Part shown: positions 41,946 to 52,262 of the stretch, piece after piece
How the letters are laid out: each line of letters opens with the position of its first letter
How positions within the stretch are numbered: position 1 is the first letter of the stretch
Assembly: GCF_027942295.1 (NCBI RefSeq)
Contig: NZ_CP101416.1
Location: forward strand, 4,450,501-4,514,500
DNA: 64,000 nt
DNA from: Pseudanabaena sp. Chao 1811
Lineage (GTDB): Bacteria > Cyanobacteriota > Cyanobacteriia > Pseudanabaenales > Pseudanabaenaceae
Reading direction: 5' to 3'
Position numbers and translations under genes: made by a program
Notes under the pieces: generated by a model
The model's input: the letters and a program-made list of their open reading frames with translations, nothing else
Databases searched by the model: none
What the model was told of the DNA's origin: nothing

Positions 41946-42710
41946 ATGGTAGCTATCACCGATCAGCGATCGCAACCTCAAATCACCAACCAAGTACAGG
42001 CTGTCATCCCCACAACCTCAGAAATTGTCTATCCCAGTTCCGATAGAGAACCCTTGGCAGAAACCCAACAACATGTTTTAGCAATTCTGATGACCCTTGC
42101 TCTCTTGAGACTGTATTTACAGGATCAGCAAGCGGTGGTCTTTGCCGATCAATTTCTCTATTACATTGAGGGCAATCCCAGAGCTAGAGTTGCACCTGAT
42201 GTGATGGTAGTTTTCGATATTGAGAAACGACTCTATGATAATTATAAAATTTGGGAGGGAAAGCAAACTCCTGCAATTATCTTTGAGGTAACATCCGCAG
42301 GGACAAAAGAAGTAGATTGGAACTTTAAGAAGACGCTATATGAGCAATTAGGGGTTACGGAATATTGGCTATTCGATCCCTATGGTGAATGGGTTGCCGA
42401 AAAGTTGCAAGGTTTTCGACTGAATGAGGATGATATATATAAGCCCATCAGCGACAATTGCAGCCAAGTTTTGCAACTAAGAGTACAAGCTGAAGAATAT
42501 CTGATCGTTTTTTACCGTCTCGATAATGGAGAGAAGTTGCTCACTCCTGAAGAGTTATACATCGCCGCGCAGGAGGCTAATCAAAGAGCAGAAACGGCTA
42601 ATCAAAGGGTAGAAGTAGCTAATAAGCAGGCGTTACAGGAAAAAGCACGGGCTGATCGGCTTGCAGAGAAGCTACGGCAGTTGGGTGTTGATTTAGATGA
42701 TGAGATCTAA
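41946..42710 (+). CDS. Uma2-family putative endonuclease with coiled-coil tail
   Basis: About 254 aa from ATG 41946 (MVAITDQRSQ); a GTG at 41937 adds three residues. Uma2 (DUF820) proteins have a PD-(D/E)XK-like fold and are greatly expanded in cyanobacteria. Here 'ARVAPDVMVVFD' supplies the PD, 'AIIFEVTSAGTKEVDWNFKKTLYEQLGVTEYWLFDP' the E..K region. The last 55 residues are Ala/Glu/Arg heptads (ANQRAETANQRVEVANKQAL), a coiled coil. Nuclease activity is inferred from the fold. Not linked to an obvious partner. Confidence 0.8.
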   Translation: MVAITDQRSQPQITNQVQAVIPTTSEIVYPSSDREPLAETQQHVLAILMTLALLRLYLQDQQAVVFADQFLYYIEGNPRARVAPDVMVVFDIEKRLYDNYKIWEGKQTPAIIFEVTSAGTKEVDWNFKKTLYEQLGVTEYWLFDPYGEWVAEKLQGFRLNEDDIYKPISDNCSQVLQLRVQAEEYLIVFYRLDNGEKLLTPEELYIAAQEANQRAETANQRVEVANKQALQEKARADRLAEKLRQLGVDLDDEI

Positions 42711-42752
42711 CTACAACACAACATCTGAATAATATTGATTTAGGGAAATTTT

Positions 42753-44165
42753 GTGACAGAACTACATCAAACTGGGGAAATAGTTCAAGAACGTTATCGT
42801 ATTTCTCATGTTTTGGGACAGGGGGGAATTGGTATCACTTATGCTGCTGAGGATTTGCAAACGGGCGATCTCGTTGCACTTAAGGCTTTATCGCTGCGGC
42901 GGATGAATGAATGGAAAGTATTAGAGCTATTTGAACGGGAAGCCAAGGTCTTAGCCCAACTTGATCATCCTGCTATTCCCCGTTACCTAGACTATTTTCA
43001 GATCGATCATCAAAGCGATCGCGATTTTTACATCGTGCAGCAATTAGTAGAGGGGCGATCGCTTGCACAGGAAATTGCCAATGGATGGCATGGCGGCGAA
43101 TCTGACATTAAACAAATTGCAGAACAAGTTCTTGATGTATTGATCTATCTCCATGAACTGAAGCCACCCGTAGTACATCGCGATATCAAACCCCAAAATC
43201 TAATTCGGCAACCCAATGGCAAAATTGCCCTTGTTGATTTTGGTGCAGTGCAAGATACCTATCGCAATACCCAAATAGGCGGTAGTACGATCGTTGGGAC
43301 TTATGGCTATATGCCGCCCGAACAATTTCGTGGAAAGTCATTACCTGCCACCGATCTCTATGCACTCGGTGCAACAATTTTATTTTTACTGACAGGGCGA
43401 TCGCCTGCGGACTTGCCTGAGGTCAGATTCAAAATTAACTTCCGTGATTCTGTGGATATTTCACCGCACTTTGCCGATTGGCTCGAAAAAATGATCGAAC
43501 CTGCGATCGAGGATCGTTTTAGTACTGCCAGACAAGCTCTTAGAGCTTTACAAACCCCTAAAAATTTACCACCCATCGAGCAACGCATTAAGGCTCTTGA
43601 TATTCAGCATTTACTCAATCAAACAGGCGATCGCCCAGTTTCTCAACGTCGCTATGAAAAGCCCCTCGGTAGTCGGATCGAACTGAAAAAGACTGACTAT
43701 TTTTTAGAAATTGATATACCACCAACAGGAGGGCGAGGTGAAGGTGTCAGTTTATTAATATTTGCAATTTGCTGGAATGGCTTTCTGGTGTTTTGGACAT
43801 CCTTGGCTTCGAGAGCAGGATTTTTTGCCCTATTCTCGATACCATTTTGGCTTGTGGGTATTGGCATGGCTTATACGGCTTTATCAACGGTATTTGGTAA
43901 AGTGCATCTTCTGATCGGCGATCGCAATTTCAGTCTTGAATGGGATATTCTCGGTGCAAAGCGACGTATACAGGGTAAAACTCAAGATTTGCGCCCCCTA
44001 GAGCTAAAGAGTTTTTATGAAGTCAACAATCAACCTGTCATGCAGTTATGCCTAAATCAAGGTGTCTATTCCCACAAATTTGGGTCGGGTTTGAGTCGAG
44101 TGGAAAAAGAATGGCTAATGCAAGAAATTAATGACTTTTTAGAAATATGGCGATCGCAGCATTGA
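42753..44165 (+). CDS. Ser/Thr protein kinase, membrane-anchored
   Basis: A 470-aa Hanks-type kinase starting at GTG 42753. Glycine loop GQGGIGITYAAED (about 22), Lys in LVALKAL, catalytic loop 'VVHRDIKPQNLI' (about 142), DFGAVQD, 'GTYGYMPPEQFRGKSLPATDLYALGATILFLLTG'. The kinase domain ends near 270. Two hydrophobic spans near 330-375 anchor it, and a C-terminal domain of about 90 residues with 'ELKSFYEVNNQPVMQLCL' follows. Starts 42 nt after the Uma2 gene, so it may be co-transcribed. Targets unknown. Confidence 0.88.
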   Translation: MTELHQTGEIVQERYRISHVLGQGGIGITYAAEDLQTGDLVALKALSLRRMNEWKVLELFEREAKVLAQLDHPAIPRYLDYFQIDHQSDRDFYIVQQLVEGRSLAQEIANGWHGGESDIKQIAEQVLDVLIYLHELKPPVVHRDIKPQNLIRQPNGKIALVDFGAVQDTYRNTQIGGSTIVGTYGYMPPEQFRGKSLPATDLYALGATILFLLTGRSPADLPEVRFKINFRDSVDISPHFADWLEKMIEPAIEDRFSTARQALRALQTPKNLPPIEQRIKALDIQHLLNQTGDRPVSQRRYEKPLGSRIELKKTDYFLEIDIPPTGGRGEGVSLLIFAICWNGFLVFWTSLASRAGFFALFSIPFWLVGIGMAYTALSTVFGKVHLLIGDRNFSLEWDILGAKRRIQGKTQDLRPLELKSFYEVNNQPVMQLCLNQGVYSHKFGSGLSRVEKEWLMQEINDFLEIWRSQH

Positions 44166-44172
44166 TAACCCA

Positions 44173-44207
44173 TAGACAAAAGCAGCGCTTTGCGCTGCCT
44201 TTGTCTA
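44173..44207. terminator. Palindrome after the kinase gene, centre TTT
   Basis: TAGACAAAAGCAGCGC-TTT-GCGCTGCCTTTGTCTA, 16-bp arms with one mismatch, 7 nt after the kinase stop and 17 nt left of MITE-B copy 4. Confidence 0.8.
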
Positions 44208-44224
44208 AATAAGACTATAAATTT

Positions 44225-44356
44225 AACGCAGTGCGGGGCTTTTAGAGAGGGTTTGCTACGCAAACCCTCTCTAAAAGCCCAAAAGTAAAAGCCTTGCTTA
44301 GCAAGGCTTTTACTTTTGGGCTTTTAACATTTGCCAGCTTAACCCGAACTGACGTT
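44225..44356. repeat. MITE-B copy 4
   Basis: About 132 bp, same orientation as the other copies. The left terminal repeat is shortened (AACGCAGTGCGGGGC), but both hairpin modules (GAGGGTTTGC-TAC-GCAAACCCTC and GCCTTGC-TTA-GCAAGGC) and the right end CCCGAACTGACGTT are intact. AAATTT flanks both sides. It lies in the ilvC upstream region. Confidence 0.8.
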
Positions 44357-44395
44357 AAATTTATTTCTTTAGAGGGACGATTTTTGTTAGACTAG

Positions 44396-45481
<1,086 letters not shown>

Positions 45482-45485
45482 TTTA

Positions 45486-45534
45486 AACCAATTAAAAAAG
45501 GGCGGCACTGAGTGCCGCCCTTTTTTAATTGGTT
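45486..45534. terminator. Bidirectional terminator ilvC / mrdA, perfect 23-bp arms, centre TGA
   Basis: AACCAATTAAAAAAGGGCGG... with A-run and T-run forming a classic two-way intrinsic terminator. The right arm encodes the last two sense codons and the stop codon of mrdA. Confidence 0.92.
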
Positions 45535-47351
45535 ACTTTTGGAACTGGGGGATTATTTGGTGAATTGCCTTGCTTTTTGATTTGCATATAGGCTTCTACC
45601 GTCTGAACTGCGAGAGGAGCAGCGATCGCGCTACCACCACCACCACCAGCATTTTCTGCAAATACTGTCACCACAATTTCAGGTTTCTCGAAGGGGGCAT
45701 ACACAGTAAACCAAGCATGGTTAGGACGTGGTGGATCTTGTGCCGTACCAGATTTACCAGCCATCGCAATTTCCGCAGAACTTAGAGATGAAGCCGTTCC
45801 AAACTCAAATACTGATTTGAGAGCTTTTTGTAAGGCTGCTAAATTGGTTGGAGATATATTTAGGGACTGTTTCCATTCCTTAGCATCATTATCTTCAAGG
45901 AGCAAATGCGGTCTGATCTTAAAGCCGCCATTGGCGACCCCAGAGGTCATCATCGAAACCTGCAAAAGATTGGCTTGGACATCACCCTGACCAATCGACA
46001 TATTTAGGGTATTGCCCACATACCAAGGTTCGCCCACCACTTTCTGCTTCCACTCTGGATCGGGAACTGTACCTTTAGTCTCTTCCTCTTTAATTTCAAT
46101 GCCCGAATATTCGCCATAGCCATACTTATGTGACCATTCAGCAAGAGTCCTTTCACCCACTCGCATGCCGACCTGACCAAAGAAGGTATTACTGCTATAG
46201 GCCATCGCCTCATAGAAACCAATCGTGCCAAAGCCTGCCTTGTTATGATCCCAAAACTGGAAGCCTCCCACATCAAGGTATGGATAGGTTGGTAAGACAT
46301 CATTTGTTCCAAAAGCTTTACTCTCTAAAGCCGCAGTCATCGTCACAACCTTAAAGGTACTTGCGGGGGGATATACCTGTAGAGTGCGATTGACAAAGGG
46401 GTGATCTTTTTCTTGGAGTCGTTTCCATGTTGCTTCAGAGATTTTGCCAGAGAATAAATTGGGATCAAAAGCTGGATGACTGACCATTGCCAAGATTTCG
46501 CCATTGTTAGGATTCATCGCCACGATGCCGCCCTGCTGCTCCCCTAAAATCTTCTCAACGGCTTTTTCTAAATCGAGATCGATGGTTAATTTGACAGCAT
46601 TTCCTGCTTTGGGTGGCTTTTGACCTAAAATTCGCAATACCTTACCAAAGGCATCAACTTCTACCTGTTGACCACCCCATTCACCACGCAACATCTTCTC
46701 AAAGGCATACTCTACACCTGCTTTACCAATCACATCCCCCGGACGATAGCCTTTTTCGCGCAATTTGGGCAACTCTTCGGCGGTTAGTTCTCCTGTATAG
46801 CCAAGCAAATGGGCAGCCATATCGCCATTGGGGTAGTAGCGTACTGCTTCTGGCTCTACCTTTACCCCTGGTAATTCGAGGCTATGCTCTGAGAGAACCG
46901 TCACAAGTTTAGCGCTAATGGCTGTGGAGACTCTGACTAAATTGGGTGAGTTATACCCCTCTTGTTCTAACTTATCGGTAATGTTTTGGGCGGGAACTCC
47001 CATCAACTCTGCTAAACGATTAATGATTGGTTCCCATTTTTCTTTGGATTGGGCAATTGGCCAAAGATAAACCACATGGGCTAACCGACTAGATGCAAGA
47101 ATATTACCTTTGCGATCAAACAGACGACCACGCTCAGGTGGTTTGGCAATGAGCCGAATCCGATTATTTTCTGCAAGTTGTTGATTGAGATCGCCCTCAA
47201 TTAGTTGTAAATAAAATAGTCGCCCCCCTAAAATTCCCAGCAGCATCAATACGCCCAGCAAAAATAAAATTGCGGCTCGCATCCCCTTGCCCATAGTGCG
47301 CATGTTTTCGGTGGGATTAAAGGGAGAAGTTTTGCGTTGCGTAAAGGTCAT
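45525..47351 (-). CDS. mrdA: Penicillin-binding protein 2 (elongation transpeptidase)
   Basis: Class B PBP of the elongasome, cross-linking peptidoglycan in the periplasm with RodA. 608 aa. One N-terminal membrane span (about 26-46), dimerisation domain (about 60-240, 'PPERGRLFDRKGNILASS'), then the transpeptidase with the three active-site motifs: STFK (about 331, SxxK), SSN in 'YSSNTFFG', and KSGT in 'AGKSGTAQ'. Ends in a low-complexity 'GNSPNNPPVPKVTN' tail, the last part within the terminator palindrome. Start at ATG 47351. No rodA neighbour. Confidence 0.93.
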   Translation of the reverse strand: MTFTQRKTSPFNPTENMRTMGKGMRAAILFLLGVLMLLGILGGRLFYLQLIEGDLNQQLAENNRIRLIAKPPERGRLFDRKGNILASSRLAHVVYLWPIAQSKEKWEPIINRLAELMGVPAQNITDKLEQEGYNSPNLVRVSTAISAKLVTVLSEHSLELPGVKVEPEAVRYYPNGDMAAHLLGYTGELTAEELPKLREKGYRPGDVIGKAGVEYAFEKMLRGEWGGQQVEVDAFGKVLRILGQKPPKAGNAVKLTIDLDLEKAVEKILGEQQGGIVAMNPNNGEILAMVSHPAFDPNLFSGKISEATWKRLQEKDHPFVNRTLQVYPPASTFKVVTMTAALESKAFGTNDVLPTYPYLDVGGFQFWDHNKAGFGTIGFYEAMAYSSNTFFGQVGMRVGERTLAEWSHKYGYGEYSGIEIKEEETKGTVPDPEWKQKVVGEPWYVGNTLNMSIGQGDVQANLLQVSMMTSGVANGGFKIRPHLLLEDNDAKEWKQSLNISPTNLAALQKALKSVFEFGTASSLSSAEIAMAGKSGTAQDPPRPNHAWFTVYAPFEKPEIVVTVFAENAGGGGGSAIAAPLAVQTVEAYMQIKKQGNSPNNPPVPKVTN

Positions 47352-47399
47352 ACTTCTTTGGAAAGATTTTTTCGCTAGAATAGGAAGTATTACTATTGT

Positions 47400-47513
47400 A
47401 TGGCGATCGTGAATTTAATGAATTCCATTGTGGGCTGGTTACAGGGTAAATTCTTGCAACCGAAACCACATCAGGCTATAGCAGTTATTCTCAGAGGAGC
47501 TAAAAGGGCGTGA
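47400..47513 (+). CDS. Small ORF translationally coupled to the HATPase gene
   Basis: A 37-codon frame (MAIVNLMNSIVGWLQGKFLQ... ending ILRGAKRA). AGGAAG lies 13 nt before its ATG. Its TGA overlaps the GTG start of the next gene as GTGA, a typical coupling overlap. The peptide has an amphipathic helix and a basic tail. Function unknown. Too short to be certain it is a protein rather than a leader. Confidence 0.45.
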   Translation: MAIVNLMNSIVGWLQGKFLQPKPHQAIAVILRGAKRA

Positions 47514-47947
47514 TTGTGACACCTGTCCGTCCCGTGGGACGTAAGTGGAGTAATCTCAGTTTTACTTCAACTCTCTATCTTGCCCCAGTGCTGGACTTGT
47601 TGCTTGACGAAGTACCGTCAGAATGGCAGCCAGAACTACGGCTTGGTTTACAAGAGGCTTTGGTAAATGCAGTAAAACATGGAAATTCTCTAGATCCATG
47701 TAAACAGATCACGGTTAAATTTTCGATTGTGTCGCAAATGTACTGGTGGATCATTACTGATCAGGGACTTGAACCACAATCTTCTGAAGTTGGAAAAGAT
47801 GAACCAACTCCATGTCATGACTTGGAATGTGGTAGAGGCTTTTATATACTGCGCAAGATTTTTGATCATGTGCAGTGGGATAGCGATATTCATCGTTTAA
47901 CTTTATGCAAAAAGATCGATCGCTTAAGTAAGCCGATGATTGTTTAA
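47510..47947 (+). CDS. HATPase_c-type anti-sigma factor/serine kinase-like protein
   Basis: A 145-aa single-domain GHKL ATPase of the RsbW/SpoIIAB type. The N-box is 'ELRLGLQEALVNAVKHGNS' (E....NAxxHG) near residue 42-60. The G1-like region is 'WIITDQGLEP' and the later Gly-rich motif is 'LECGRGFYILRKIFDHVQW' (GxGxxxxxxxxD). Such proteins bind or phosphorylate anti-anti-sigma partners; no STAS partner is adjacent. GTG start at 47510 with GAGGAG upstream, coupled to the preceding small ORF. Confidence 0.85.
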   Translation: MIVTPVRPVGRKWSNLSFTSTLYLAPVLDLLLDEVPSEWQPELRLGLQEALVNAVKHGNSLDPCKQITVKFSIVSQMYWWIITDQGLEPQSSEVGKDEPTPCHDLECGRGFYILRKIFDHVQWDSDIHRLTLCKKIDRLSKPMIV

Positions 47948-48140
47948 TATCTAAAAATTGGCAGTTTAGGCAAGTTTTACCCCTAATTCCTTGGGATAAA
48001 TGCTATATCTTTATGATTTTTTAATATTTTTGCTGTTATTTAGTGCAAATCTAAAGACAAAGTAGCATAGTTGACATAAAGTTTAAAATAAGGTTATGGA
48101 AATCTTATATAAATATCTCTGCTAAGGGGAACTTGAACCA

Positions 48141-50414
48141 ATGACTCCGATGACATTATTAGCTGAAGCTCCAGTAGAACGTCTAGGTCAGTCTCTAGAT
48201 TATGAAAAAGCGCGAAAATGCGATGAAGTAGTGGGTGCGTGGATTCCAGAATGGTTGCGGTGTTGTTGGGAAAAGTCACAGAGGGGAGATAACTTAGAGA
48301 ATGAGGATGTTGTTTGTCGCGCTTTAGACTTTGCCTATCGGCTGCATGATGGTCAATGCCGCGCTTCGGGGGAGCCATATATATTGCATCCGATCGCAGT
48401 TGCTTCGATTTTGAAGGATTTAGGTGGCAGCAATGCCATGATTGCCGCAGGCTTTTTGCATGATGTAGTTGAGGATACTGAGGTATCTTGCGAGCAAATT
48501 GAAGAAAAGTTTGGTAAAGAAGTCAGGCAGTTAGTTGAAGGGGTCACGAAGTTATCAAAGCTGAGTTTTGAGAGTAAAACTGAAAGTCAAGCCGAAAACT
48601 TTCGTCGGATGTTTCTGGCGATGGCACAGGACATCCGTGTAATCATTGTCAAGCTTGCCGATCGCCTGCACAATATGCGCACTCTGGAACATCTACGTCC
48701 TGAGAAACAAGTTTTAATTTCTAGGGAAACCAGAGAGATTTTTGCCCCTTTAGCTAATCGCCTTGGTTTAGGGCAGATTAAGTGGGAACTGGAAGATATC
48801 GCCTTTAAATATATTGAGCCAGAAAAATATCAAATGATGGAGTCTTTGGTTGCTGAGACCCATGAGAGCCGTAACGAGCAATTGGTGGAAGTAACCAAGG
48901 TATTAGGCGATCGCCTAAAAGCAATGGGACTAGAAGACTTTGAAATTAGTGGTAGACCCAAACATCTGTATGGCATTTACCGCAAAATGGAACGCCAACA
49001 GAAACAATATAACGAGATTTACGATATTCAAGCGGTGCGGGTGATCGTCAATAGTAAAGAGGAATGCTATCGCGTTCTCGCGGTTGTCCATGATCACTTT
49101 TGCCCAATCCCCGGACGTTTCAAAGATTACATTGGCTTGCCCAAGCCGAACCGCTATCAGTCTCTACATACTGCGGTAATTGGACCAAAGGGACAGCCTG
49201 TAGAAGTGCAGATTCGCACATGGGAAATGCACCATATCGCTGACTATGGGATTGCGGCTCATTGGAAATATAAAGAGAGCAACTCTACGAGCAAGCCCCT
49301 CAAGGGAGATGACCAGAAATTTACTTGGTTGCGTCAGTTGGTGGAATGGCAGCGCGAACTGAAAGATCCTCAGGAATATTTAGACAGCGTCAAGGAAGAT
49401 TTATTTGATAGTGAGGTTTATGTCTTTAGTCCCAAGGGCGATGTGTACTGTTTGCCAAGGGGTGCAACTCCTGTAGATTTTGCCTATCGGGTACATACAG
49501 AAGTGGGGAATCATTGCTCAGGCGCGCTAGTCAATAGTGTGATGGTTCCTCTCCATCGTCCCCTTAAGCATGGTGATATTGTTTCGATTCTGACGCAAAA
49601 TAATGCCCACCCTAGTACTGACTGGATTAATTTTGTCGCGACCAGTTCCGCAAAATCTCGAATTCGGCAATGGTTTAAGCGATCGCGTCGTGAGGAAAAT
49701 CTTGCCCTCGGTCGCAGTGCATTAGAGCGAGAATTGGGCAAAAATGGCTTAGAAGCTCTGCTCAAATCCGACCAGATGCTCAAACTTGCTGAGCGATGCA
49801 ACTATCACACCGTTGAAGATTTGATCGCAGGAATTGGCTATGGCGAAACGTCGGTTAATGCTGTTGTTAATAAATTGCGGGAGCATCAGCATAGCGAGCG
49901 TTATATCAATCCCCAAAAATATGAAGCTCGCCATGAGCCTAATCATAACCACAATTCTAAATCGCCAATTTTAGGACTAGAGGGAATGGTTTACTCGATC
50001 GCAGGCTGTTGTGCGCCTCTCCCTGGGGAAGCAATTACGGGAGTTGTGTCTTTAGGTAGTAATCGCGGGATTACGATCCATCGCAATGATTGTAATAATT
50101 TAGCGAGTATCCCTAGCGATCGCCTTCTGCATGTGGCATGGAATCAGCGCAAAGAGAATGATCAAGTTATCACCTATCCCATTGATATTCGCGTAGAAAC
50201 CATAGATCGGGTAGGTGTACTACGAGATATTTTGACTCGCCTCTCCGATAACAAGATTAATGTCCGTAAGGCAAATGTGCAGACCAAAAAAGGTAAAGCG
50301 GCAATTATTGATTTAAGTATTGATATTAGCGATCGTCACCAATTTGATCGTGTTTGCAATCAAATCAAAAAAATGTGTGACACCCTCTCTGTCTCGCGAC
50401 TTGTTACCGAATAA
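48141..50414 (+). CDS. spoT: RelA/SpoT-family bifunctional (p)ppGpp synthetase/hydrolase
   Basis: Stringent-response enzyme making and degrading (p)ppGpp. 757 aa. Hydrolase HD domain: 'GFLHDVVEDTEVS' near residue 105 and 'KLADRLHNMRTLE' (intact, so hydrolysis is expected). Synthetase domain: 'GRPKHLYGIYRKM', 'GRFKDYIGLPKPNRYQSLHT' and 'VEVQIRTWEMHHIADYGIAAHW' near 355. TGS domain ('VYVFSPKGDVYCLPRGATPVDFAY') near 430. C-terminal zinc-finger-like segment ('AGCCAPLPGE') and ACT domain. Cyanobacteria usually have one such Rsh enzyme. Start at ATG 48141. Confidence 0.95.
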   Translation: MTPMTLLAEAPVERLGQSLDYEKARKCDEVVGAWIPEWLRCCWEKSQRGDNLENEDVVCRALDFAYRLHDGQCRASGEPYILHPIAVASILKDLGGSNAMIAAGFLHDVVEDTEVSCEQIEEKFGKEVRQLVEGVTKLSKLSFESKTESQAENFRRMFLAMAQDIRVIIVKLADRLHNMRTLEHLRPEKQVLISRETREIFAPLANRLGLGQIKWELEDIAFKYIEPEKYQMMESLVAETHESRNEQLVEVTKVLGDRLKAMGLEDFEISGRPKHLYGIYRKMERQQKQYNEIYDIQAVRVIVNSKEECYRVLAVVHDHFCPIPGRFKDYIGLPKPNRYQSLHTAVIGPKGQPVEVQIRTWEMHHIADYGIAAHWKYKESNSTSKPLKGDDQKFTWLRQLVEWQRELKDPQEYLDSVKEDLFDSEVYVFSPKGDVYCLPRGATPVDFAYRVHTEVGNHCSGALVNSVMVPLHRPLKHGDIVSILTQNNAHPSTDWINFVATSSAKSRIRQWFKRSRREENLALGRSALERELGKNGLEALLKSDQMLKLAERCNYHTVEDLIAGIGYGETSVNAVVNKLREHQHSERYINPQKYEARHEPNHNHNSKSPILGLEGMVYSIAGCCAPLPGEAITGVVSLGSNRGITIHRNDCNNLASIPSDRLLHVAWNQRKENDQVITYPIDIRVETIDRVGVLRDILTRLSDNKINVRKANVQTKKGKAAIIDLSIDISDRHQFDRVCNQIKKMCDTLSVSRLVTE

Positions 50415-50557
50415 TTCAAAAAATTTCCTGATTACTTAGTTCCAGAAAGTTTAGTTTCTCTCCCAAAGGCGAGGAGTTTAAACCGTAATTCACTAAGCTG
50501 GAAAACGCTATAAGCAGGGAATTTCTTGCCTAAGCTATTTTATGGGATTAAACAATC

Positions 50558-51148
50558 ATGAACTTTCAAACCCTCGATCTCAGCCCAGTAATTACGCTGA
50601 CTCGCGAAGAGTTTATCAAGCTTTGTGCGGCAAATCCTGAAATGAAACTAGAGCGTACAGCTAAAGGAGAATTGATCGTCATATCCCCAACAGGTGGTGA
50701 AACTGGTAGTTTTAACTCAGAACTAAATTATGAACTTGTTGCGTGGAATCGGTCTTTAACTAAAAATCAAACAATTGGTAAAACCTTTGATTCATCAACT
50801 GGGTTTAGTTTACCGAAGGGTAGCGATCGTTCACCTGATGCTGCATGGATTTCCTTGGCAAAATGGGAATCGCTTACTCCTGAGCAGCGCAAAGGATTTT
50901 TACCTATCTGTCCTGAATTCCTCATTGAGCTTTTGTCTCCTAGTGATTCATGGAAACAGGGGCAAGTAAAAATGGAAGAATATATGGACAATGGTTGTCT
51001 TTTGGCTTGGTTGATCGATCCAAAATATAGACGAGTTGCCATCTATCGCCAAGGGCAACCCGTTGAGATTTTGGATAATCCCCAAACTCTTTCTGGAGAA
51101 AGTGTCTTACCAAATTTTGTTTTAGATATTGGTACTATGTTTAGCTAA
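50558..51148 (+). CDS. Uma2-family putative endonuclease
   Basis: A 196-aa Uma2 (DUF820) protein of normal length. The PD-(D/E)XK-like core reads 'GSDRSPDAAWISLAKW' (PD), 'CPEFLIELLSPSDSWKQGQVKMEEYMDNG' (E and K) and 'LAWLIDPKYRRVAIYR'. Nuclease function is inferred from fold. It overlaps the convergent ROK kinase gene by 8 nt. Second Uma2 of the window (see 41946). Confidence 0.85.
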   Translation: MNFQTLDLSPVITLTREEFIKLCAANPEMKLERTAKGELIVISPTGGETGSFNSELNYELVAWNRSLTKNQTIGKTFDSSTGFSLPKGSDRSPDAAWISLAKWESLTPEQRKGFLPICPEFLIELLSPSDSWKQGQVKMEEYMDNGCLLAWLIDPKYRRVAIYRQGQPVEILDNPQTLSGESVLPNFVLDIGTMFS

Positions 51149-51857
51149 ATCGCCATAAAGCTAATCCACCGATCAATCCCAAGTCGTTAGAAACGATCGC
51201 GACTTTATTTGATAAGTTTGGTGGTAGCTCAACTTTAACTAAGCGTGAATTACCACCACCTAAATATATTTTGTCGAAATTAAATAACTTATAAAGTGAG
51301 GCGATCGCTTCAGCTAATTGGATATTCCAAATCTCAACACCAATACGATCTAGTGCGGCTTGCCCCAAACAATCCTCGTAGGTATCGCGATCGCGAAAAA
51401 TATGTTGACCGAGTTCTAAATTAGGAAGTAACTTCCCATCGAGAAAAAGTGATGATCCGAAGCCAGTACCCAGAGTAACTACTAGCTCCACGCCCTGCCC
51501 TGAGATCGCGCCACAACCCTGTACATCCGCATCATTGGCAATCCTAATTGGTTTACCCAACTTATTCTGTAATACTTCAGCTAAGTTAAACCCATCCCAA
51601 TCAGGATGTAGGTTAATAGCACCCCTTGTGATCCCATTTTCGACAACGCTTGGAAATCCGATGGCGATCCGATCATAATCGCCCTGTATATTAATCAAAT
51701 CAAGTAACTGGGAAACGATTATATCGGGAGTTGCGGGATGGGCGGTAGGAATTTGAGATCGCTCTGAGGCGGCAGTTCCATCGTCTCGCAATATGATTGA
51801 TTTGATACTACTTCCACCCACATCTATCGCTAAGGTCAATAAACTCACTTCAGTCAA
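51141..51857 (-). CDS. ROK-family sugar kinase (polyphosphate-glucokinase-like)
   Basis: A 238-aa ROK-fold kinase. The phosphate-1 motif is 'LAIDVGGSSIKSIILRDDG' near residue 9. The catalytic region is 'PIRIANDADVQGCGAISGQGVELVVTLGTGFGSSLFLDG', with Asp in NDAD. 'LPNLELGQHIF' and 'YLGGGNSRLV' resemble strictly polyphosphate-dependent glucokinases. It would phosphorylate glucose using polyphosphate or ATP. The start is TTG 51857 (or GTG 51848). Its first 17 nt lie inside the 394-bp tandem duplication, so a stray copy of its start sits at about 52235-52251. Confidence 0.78.
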   Translation of the reverse strand: MTEVSLLTLAIDVGGSSIKSIILRDDGTAASERSQIPTAHPATPDIIVSQLLDLINIQGDYDRIAIGFPSVVENGITRGAINLHPDWDGFNLAEVLQNKLGKPIRIANDADVQGCGAISGQGVELVVTLGTGFGSSLFLDGKLLPNLELGQHIFRDRDTYEDCLGQAALDRIGVEIWNIQLAEAIASLYKLFNFDKIYLGGGNSRLVKVELPPNLSNKVAIVSNDLGLIGGLALWRFS

Positions 51858-51908
51858 AGTTCTCTTAATAAGTAATATTATTGATTAAAGCAATTTGCGA
51901 TCACATTA

Positions 51909-52013
51909 CAGCACTTTATGCTGTATCTAAATCCAGATAATTTTTAGAAAATCTTGTAATACAAGCTTTTCTAAAAGCTACCTGCAAAGTCTTTTAGTTG
52001 TGAAAGACTTTGC
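51909..52013. promoter_or_regulatory. Three hairpins upstream of the NACHT start (repeated at +394)
   Basis: ACAGCA/TGCTGT near 51909, TTTTAGAAAA...TTTTCTAAAA (51942-51976), and GCAAAGTCTTT...AAAGACTTTGC (51984-51994 and 52003-52013, perfect 11 bp), the last followed by an A-run and GAGGA before the ATG. They may attenuate or regulate expression. The same array is present before the second, full-length copy. Confidence 0.5.
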
Positions 52014-52046
52014 AAAAACATGATTCAAACATGAGGAATTAGAGCT

Positions 52047-52262
52047 ATGGTTGTAGCATTGATGCTAAGAGCGTCGTCAGAAGTCCTTGTTATTGCAAAG
52101 GATGCACTCACCCGTAGTGGCTATGATACTTTGCAGTTGGCAAATGATCTTGGCATTGCAGTGCAATTAGTTGAGAACTTTTTGAATGGAGAAATTGTTG
52201 ACCGTAATACCTATAACCTAGTTTGTACAAAATTAAACTCACTTCAGTCAAAGTTCTCTTAA
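52047..52262 (+). pseudogene. Truncated duplicate of the NACHT gene start
   Basis: 71 codons. The first 64 match the NACHT protein's N-terminus exactly (MVVALMLRASSEVLVIAKDA...); the last 8 (NSLQSKFS) come from reading into the duplicated ROK start and promoter. It has a complete ribosome site (GAGGA), so it could be made as a free N-terminal domain, possibly a regulator of the full-length protein; more simply it is duplication debris. Confidence 0.75.
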
